The position numbers were made by a program, and so were the translations under genes. This document shows positions 58,464 through 64,000 of a stretch of DNA of 64,000 bases, piece by piece. Location of the stretch: contig CM060831.1 of NCBI GenBank assembly GCA_030762175.1, forward strand, positions 96,921,501-96,985,500, written 5' to 3'. The stretch is from Metallyticus violacea. Lineage: Eukaryota > Arthropoda > Insecta > Mantodea > Metallyticidae. Below the pieces are notes generated by a model. It was not told the origin of the DNA, did no database searches, and saw nothing but the letters and a program-made list of their open reading frames with translations. Positions within the stretch are counted from its first letter, which is position 1. Each line of letters begins with the position of its first letter.

Positions 58464-60042
58464 TAACTTCTTATGTTCGGTGTCCGAACTTTCATCCCTA
58501 ATCATCAAATGCTTTCCTGCAATATTGTCCATGGCAAGACGGAGCTAAATGATGCAGCGATCACTGCTGTTGATCCGTGAGTGCTGTCGCGCCATGAGGA
58601 AAGAGGGAAGCCACACTACATTTGGGAGCTGGAGTTGATAATCATGGTGTAGGTATTTAGCTAACCTACTGATGCAACAATAGTTCCTGGGCACTAATAT
58701 GATACAATTCAAAGCGTTTATATTTTATTATTTATTAGTAATATAAGGTTGTTGTAATATTTCTGTCATCTGTACTATAAATTGTACATTTCAGGATTTC
58801 TTGGAGAAAATTGTACAATAGTAAATTTAAGAGTGATAGGTGTAAATTCTAATATGTTTTGGAAACAGTGACAAAATCTCTAGCCTCTAATTAGGAATAA
58901 TTATTTAACCTTTTTGAATCCATGAGAGTTAATAATATATTTTGAGATTATATGTTTCTATTACAGTATGTAGTAAGCTGCCAACTCATAAAATGATACT
59001 TTTATTTTCTATTTTCATTCATCATACCGAATTTCACTTGAATAAAATACATAACCAAGAATAATTTATTATTTTGTAGGGGAAGCACAAAGCTGTAGTA
59101 AGACACTTAAGTTGTCATTTACATTATTCTAGTCATGTGCTATTACTAAACTGAGGATGTTTTTATTTAACTGATATATTTAAAGCTGGTTAATTCTCTT
59201 TATGTTTGAGAAGGAGTACATTCCCGCGAACCATGTTTAATTTCGCATGTTTAGAAGGTTTTTAATATAAATGCATGTTTTTATTTATTTTGCATGAAAC
59301 TGGTATGTTTTCTATGCTTTTCAGTTTTTTTAAAACTATAAGCAACACTTGCTCCTTGACGAGAGCTTTGTTTACGTTTACCGATTCCGTCTGACCTTGA
59401 CTTGCTTTGGCCAATCTCTTTACCAGTATTGAGTTAAGTAGCCCTGGGTTCGTTTTCTGGATTCGTTCGATAAGAGGCTCTACTTTTTCATTTTTATTAT
59501 TGACTTCTTAGTTTGTGTTTTGCACAGTGAAGTGTTATGAGGCGGTAAATCATTGGTTGATATACAGCAACCTGTACTTCTACTGAAATATTGAACCCGT
59601 TTATTGATTGAAAAAGAGACAGGCCTCTCGTCATAAAATATAACAAAATATGGAATGACACTTGTAACCCGCTCTTCCATCATATGGCACATAGAACCTT
59701 CTTATAGTAATTACTTTCCGTTGTATTTTGACAAAGATTTGTTATACTAAATAATTTGATAGTAAAATATGTCTTCATTACAGTTTTGGGTGTAATAAGT
59801 CAAATGCTAACAGCGATGGGTCGTTGTTTGCTTATCCTGTAAAATTCAGAAAATGGCACGTAGAACGTTTGACATTTCCACTCTTCAATTCATTCCTACA
59901 GACTTATTCCTGTAGTGTTCAGTATGCAGACGCCGCGAGAAAATGCAACCAATGCGGCAAAAATAAAACATAAATAAACATTTTTACATTTTTTTTATTT
60001 TGCAAATCGTGAAAAATACAATTTTCCATCTTTAGTGTATGA
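58464..60042. other. Unique AT-rich sequence
   Basis: No gene or repeat family recognised. Confidence 0.5.
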
Positions 60043-60191
60043 CCCATCGAGAGAGTTGCACACCCGCGTTTTTAATTTTTAACTATGCAATAGCTTTTAC
60101 TTGGACGTTTGGAAGAAAAAAAAGTAAAGAAAAGGAAAAGCTAAAGCATAGTTCAATATTAAAAATGAGGGTGTGCAACTCTCCCGATGGG
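60043..60191. repeat. Fold-back (hairpin) element 2
   Basis: Arms 60043-60098 and 60136-60191 are inverted copies (CCCATCGAGAGAGTTGCAC against GTGCAACTCTCCCGATGGG) around a loop of about 37 bases. It abuts the DD41D fragment at 60190. Confidence 0.85.
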
Positions 60192-60344
60192 TATCAGAAG
60201 TGTATCGACGCCGATGATGGGCTATACAACTGCTGTAACTGTAAAAGTCTAAGATGATTTTCTGTTTGTGTGAATTCAGTTTTGTTGTGTTTACACAGTT
60301 TTTTCTTTGCTTGAAGTGTGTAACCATTTTTTGACACCTCCTTT
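60190..60344 (+). mobile_element. DD41D element 3'-end fragment
   Basis: AGAAGTGTATCGACGCCGAT, then CTGTAACTGTAAAAGTC, then the inverted end ACCATTTTTTGACACCTCC match the transposase end and terminal region of 12610-14029. Only the last ~155 bases are present. Confidence 0.85.
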
Positions 60345-60524
60345 ATTTTGAGGCAGTTACAGAAATACATCTTTGTTTAGGGTATCTAGCCAGCGTGTAT
60401 GAAATAACATATTTCTGTCCCATCCGCAAGAAGGGGTCCTTGAAAAGATTTTGAAAGTAATGTAAATGAACGTTCAGGACGTGTTATAATGAACTGCAAA
60501 ACCATTTAGGTAAAAAAAAAAAAA

Positions 60525-60555
<31 letters not shown>

Positions 60556-61239
60556 AAATAATAAAAATAATAAAAAATTAAAAAAAATAAGATTTTATCA
60601 ACTAGAAAGAATACTAAACAAGTAACTAACAGTGGCATTAAGATAGTATAAGATTAAACCACTATAAAATCACCGAGGACACATTAGTAACGACACCTAT
60701 CCTGCAGAAAACAGCAGAATATTAAAAACAGAGAGTGGAACATGTGACACGAATGCCAGCAAAGAGATTAATGAGAAAAAAGCTGGACTTCAAACTACAG
60801 ATAGATGCACTCTCAGAAAGTGAAAACAAGGAAAGAGCCAGTATTAAATAAATCTCCAAGTATCCAAAATAGGTCTACAGACCTAACTCCTATGGTCGAT
60901 GATGATGATTAATAAAACAATATTTTAATTACATTTTTGCTCAGATTTATGCCAAGATTCAGGGAAATGTTCATATTTTACGCAAAGGTAATAGACCAAT
61001 AAATTATCTAATATTACTTTTCCGCAGTAGTAGTGACATCAGCAAGCTTAAACAACAACACATATTCTATCTCTGAATCTGTTCATGTAATCATATGCTC
61101 AGTTTATAAACAATGGCTTAGTTTTTCAGTAAAGAGACGTTGAAACCTTTTTATTGCTATTTAATATAAATGAAATTATCATCAGTAGGGTAAAAACATA
61201 GCAGGAGTTGAAATATTTCATAAGAAAACATGTGCTTTG
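60345..61239. other. Unique sequence with an AAAT microsatellite
   Basis: (AAAT)n at 60520-60556; nothing else recognised. Confidence 0.5.
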
Positions 61240-61515
61240 CAGTATATATTTCTCTACAAGACAATGACTGCACCTGTTAAAAAGATTTTAGCGATGAGAA
61301 ATTTGAAATATTTAAAGTATGAACTTTTGCACCGTACTATTCAGATTTGGCTCCCCCCCCCCTCTGACTTCCATCTGTTCCCAAAACTGAAACTTTTCTT
61401 CACTAGTCACGCTTTTCTTCAAATCAGCAGGAGATTGCAGCTGTAGAGGAATATTTTGTAAAAACACCTCAGAGGCAAATGCATTGATCTTAAGGGAGAA
61501 TATTTTGTAAACTAA
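61240..61515 (+). pseudogene. Mariner transposase C-terminal fragment
   Basis: The plus strand reads MTAPVKKILAMRNLKYLKYE, then, after a frame change around a C-run, SDFHLFPKLKLFFTSHAFLQ, then VEEYFVKT and KCIDLKGEYF. The order and spacing fit the end of mariner transposases, including the third catalytic Asp in PSDFHLF. It differs from the six-copy family. No inverted end found. Confidence 0.6.
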
Positions 61516-61830
61516 AAATACTTTTAAAATTAAAATCATGTTCTTATTGTTAGGTCGAGAACGTTTCAGACACCTTTTATAATTCTTTATCTGCACCTTC
61601 TTACCAATGATATGATTCCGTAATCCATGATGAATATTGTAACTTCCATAAAATTCATTTTCAGCACGATGGTGCCTCATATCATTACGTCATAGTTTTG
61701 TTAACTGCAGCCTTTGAGATACTGCCAGGTTTGCCATGCATTATCATAATGGAATTTTGTACGTGATGATAAATGTTGGAGGATAGAAATCCCTAAAAAC
61801 TAAAACTTTTAAGCGAAAGTAAGTAAGGAA
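61516..61830. other. Unique sequence
   Basis: 61650-61745 has a weak resemblance to a QDGA transposase motif (FQHDGASYHY); too short to call. Confidence 0.35.
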
Positions 61831-62020
61831 GTAGGTAGGTAGGTAGGTAGGTAGGTAGGTAGGTAGGCAGGCAGGTAGGTAGGCAGGCAGGTAGGCAGGT
61901 AGGTAGGTAGGTAGGCAGGTACGCAGGTGAGTAGGTAGGTAGGTAGGTAGGTAGCTGGTAGGTAGGTAGGTAGGTAGGTAGGTAGGTAGGTAGGTAGGTA
62001 GGTAGGTAGTTAGGTAGGTA
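61831..62020. repeat. (AGGT)n array
   Basis: About 190 bases of AGGT units with scattered AGGC, AGCT and AGTT variants, most of them in the first 120 bases. Confidence 0.95.
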
Positions 62021-62466
62021 TTTTACGTATTTTACGCAGACTTAATCTGTGCACAGGAAAGCGCTTGGAACATAAGATAATTGTAATTATTAAATAATAA
62101 AATTCACACATTTTTTAAAATCAAGCACAAATGGTGTTTTCACGGCGGTTTATTTATGATGCATCATATATCACAGTGGTAATGAAAGTATTACAATTTC
62201 ACGTGATAATGATAAAATCACAGTTATAGTGTAATCTGTTCTGACAATGAATAAAAAACGTGAAATAATTCATGCAGCTATGTTCCTTATTGTCGCATTT
62301 AAACCAATATCCAGCATTTCTGTAAAAATATTTTAAATGTCCTACCCTGTCCAATTTGTTATGTTTCTCGACTCTAAAGGATACCTGTCTTCATAATTTA
62401 ATACCTGAAACGTTTAACAGCCCCTCATTTATAGTGCAGTTACACTTTCCCTTTTGCCTTCCTCAG
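62021..62466. other. Unique AT-rich sequence
   Basis: Nothing recognised. Confidence 0.45.
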
Positions 62467-62576
62467 CATACAATCATCAGAACGCGTTTGGAAGCATGGA
62501 GGAACAACAGAAGAAGAGATTTCCACTTTCTTTCAAGCTCGACCCACAATATGAATTTCCATCTTACAAGCTCTAG
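62467..62576 (+). CDS. Weak candidate terminal exon of an unknown gene
   Basis: A strong splice acceptor (TTTCCCTTTTGCCTTCCTCAG-like pyrimidine tract ending at 62466) precedes a 35-codon frame that ends at TAG 62574-62576. The peptide starts YNHQNAFGSM and ends EFPSYKL; it is hydrophilic, not low-complexity, and the segment is less AT-rich than its flanks. An AATAAA occurs downstream near 62812. I do not recognise the product and found no upstream exon. An open run of this length after an AG is not rare by chance, so this is a flag and not a firm gene. Confidence 0.25.
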
Positions 62577-62689
62577 CTTTATTAGATTTCAAACAAGACA
62601 TTGCGGAATGTATTTCTAGCTCTATCTAATATTGCAAACATATTATTAGGAATAATATATCAATATGTCTATAAACAGTGAGTGTGTTT

Positions 62690-62970
62690 TCTTTTCGTTG
62701 TAAAAAGAAAAAGAGAAAGAAAGAAAAGAAAAGAAAAGAGGGAAGAAAAGAATAAAAGAATACACTTGCAGTGCATGACATAAATTTAGCTATGGAGGTA
62801 CCTACCTTAATAAAATATATAAATTGATGAAGTTTATGCATCGTTATAAGCCTGTAATCAGCATTAAAGTATACTAAATATGCAGAAACTGGCAAAATAA
62901 TATTTAAAATGTACAACACATACTTTAAAAACAGGTATCTGCAACAACAGTAACATGCTTTTATTGCGGG

Positions 62971-63001
<31 letters not shown>
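62690..63001. repeat. Low-complexity purine tract and poly-A
   Basis: AAAG/GAAAA-rich 62698-62760 and an A-run of about 32 at 62970-63001. Confidence 0.85.
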
Positions 63002-63002
<1 letters not shown>

Positions 63003-63189
63003 AAACAGCCTTTTCATCTTGCACAGTATGTAAAGGTGTTAAGGAATGTATCACATCAGACAGAATCATTTTATATTTACACATGATGTACATTATTTAT
63101 TATGCAAGAGAAATGTTCTTCCCTTTCAAGAGCTTTCCAATTATGTGTATGCGGTGCATTCAAGTTATAACATCTCCGATATTTTTTCT

Positions 63190-64000
63190 CATTAACTAAT
63201 CACACAAAAACTATGAAATTTGTGTCACTTCTCGACGTAATCTCCTTACAGTCGATGACATTTTTCACATTTTTCCATGGCCGCTGCGAACGCTTCTGTA
63301 GGAGTCTGTTTTGACCACTGGAAAATCGCTGATGCATTAGCAGCACGGCTAGTGAATGTGCGACCACGGAACTGTCTTTCATTGTTGAAAACAGCCAAAA
63401 GTCGCTAGGAACTAGGTCAGGTGAGTAGGGAGTACGAGGCATCACTTCAAAGTTGTTTTCATGAAGAAACTGCTGCGTCACGTTCGCCGGATGCGCTGGG
63501 GCGTTGTCTTGGTGAAAGAGCACACGTGCAGCCTTTTTCGACCGTTTTTCACATAATGTTGGAAGGAGCTTCTTCTTCAAAACATCTTCGTAGGATGCAT
63601 CTGTCACCGTAGTGCCCTATGGAACACAATGAGTAAGGAATACTCCATCGCTTGGCCCAGAACATGGCCATGATTTTTTCTGCACTGGTGCTTACCCGAC
63701 ATTTTTTGGTGGCGGTGAATCTGAGTGTTTCATTGTTGCAGACTGGCGCTTTGTTTCACGATTAAAAAACGGCACCCATGTCTCACCCATTGTCTCAATC
63801 GATGAAAAGAGCGCCCCGTTTTCTTCTCGTCACCATCTTCTTCAAAAAATCCGTGTCTTCATTATGCATGTAGCCGACGACAGACTTCAACCATTTTGTC
63901 CTTCTGTGCGTGTGTCAAGTCTCGTGGAAACCATGTACCCAGGCCTTTTTCACATTCTAATCGTCTTGAATAATGAATGGTGTGCATGGTTGCACGGGAG
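63190..64000 (-). mobile_element. DD34D mariner, third lineage, cut by the window edge
   Basis: A 135-codon minus-strand frame at 63200-63607 reads MTDASYEDVLKKKLLPTLCE, then VLFHQDNAPAH, then TPYSPDLVPSDFWLF. I count 34 residues between the Asp of HQDN and that of PSDF, so DD34D. After a frameshift near 63370 the C-terminal GDYVEK and stop lie near 63224-63245 in another frame. Upstream to the window edge further transposase sequence continues in broken frames. It is not closely related to the six-copy family. The right inverted end lies outside the window. Confidence 0.88.

Noticed and set aside
61650..61745. QDGA-like transposase scrap (FQHDGASYHY)
   Set aside because: Too short and without neighbouring motifs.
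62626..63093. 155-codon minus-strand frame
   Set aside because: Dominated by poly-Phe from poly-A and AAAG-rich sequence.

Overview
This window looks like intergenic or intronic DNA from a large, repeat-rich arthropod nuclear genome, most likely an insect. It is AT-rich and has no long open reading frames. It is full of microsatellites and decayed eukaryotic transposable elements, and it carries two short interstitial runs of the insect telomere motif TTAGG/CCTAA (23361-23389 and 35363-35387). The mix of mariner, Tc1, DD41D (rosa-type) and tRNA-derived SINE elements would suit a cockroach- or termite-like genome, but the species is a guess. I see no complete host gene, no functional tRNA or rRNA gene, and nothing prokaryotic.

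Four tRNA-derived SINE families, named here for convenience, make up much of the repeat content. SINE-A is about 280-300 bp with an Arg-like tRNA head and 11-bp target duplications. SINE-B is about 260 bp with a Ser/Leu-like head and a TTAAACACCAT-type 3' end. SINE-C is about 450-480 bp and ends in a GAGCAAGGC block. SINE-D has two minus-strand copies.

The DNA transposons are all IS630/Tc1/mariner relatives. There is one DD34D mariner family with six copies (4788, 9342, 27020, 28619, 41653, 57361), all broken. Other mariner remnants lie at 7324, 21271, 61240 and 63190; the last runs off the window and keeps the best coding stretch. A DD41D rosa-type element is near full length at 12610-14029 but carries stop codons, with an internally deleted copy at 51608-52201 and a fragment at 60190. 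A 1.27-kb element with ~38-bp inverted ends spans 15888-17156, a ~1.07-kb element with a SINE inside it spans 24236-25302, and Tc1-like pieces lie at 28130 and 31850. Two small non-autonomous families occur at 675/5885 and 37276/38409. An LTR retrotransposon is represented by an LTR plus Lys-type primer binding site on the minus strand (53157-54048) and by a partial LTR at 4289-4777.

By region: 0-9 kb holds fold-back DNA, the first small TIR element, SINEs, an LTR fragment and mariner remnants. 9-20 kb is a dense transposon and SINE cluster. 20-26 kb holds SINEs, a THAP-domain fossil with a nearby duplicated segment, and the nested TIR element. 26-33 kb is mariner and Tc1 debris. 33-51 kb is mostly unique AT-rich DNA with SINEs, one mariner and the 75-bp-repeat element. 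51-64 kb holds the DD41D deletion derivative, the LTR with its PBS, one mariner, a second fold-back, an AGGT array, a weak candidate host exon and the edge mariner. The elements do not form a pathway. Their nesting gives a relative history: SINE-A and SINE-C insertions are younger than the DNA transposons they interrupt.
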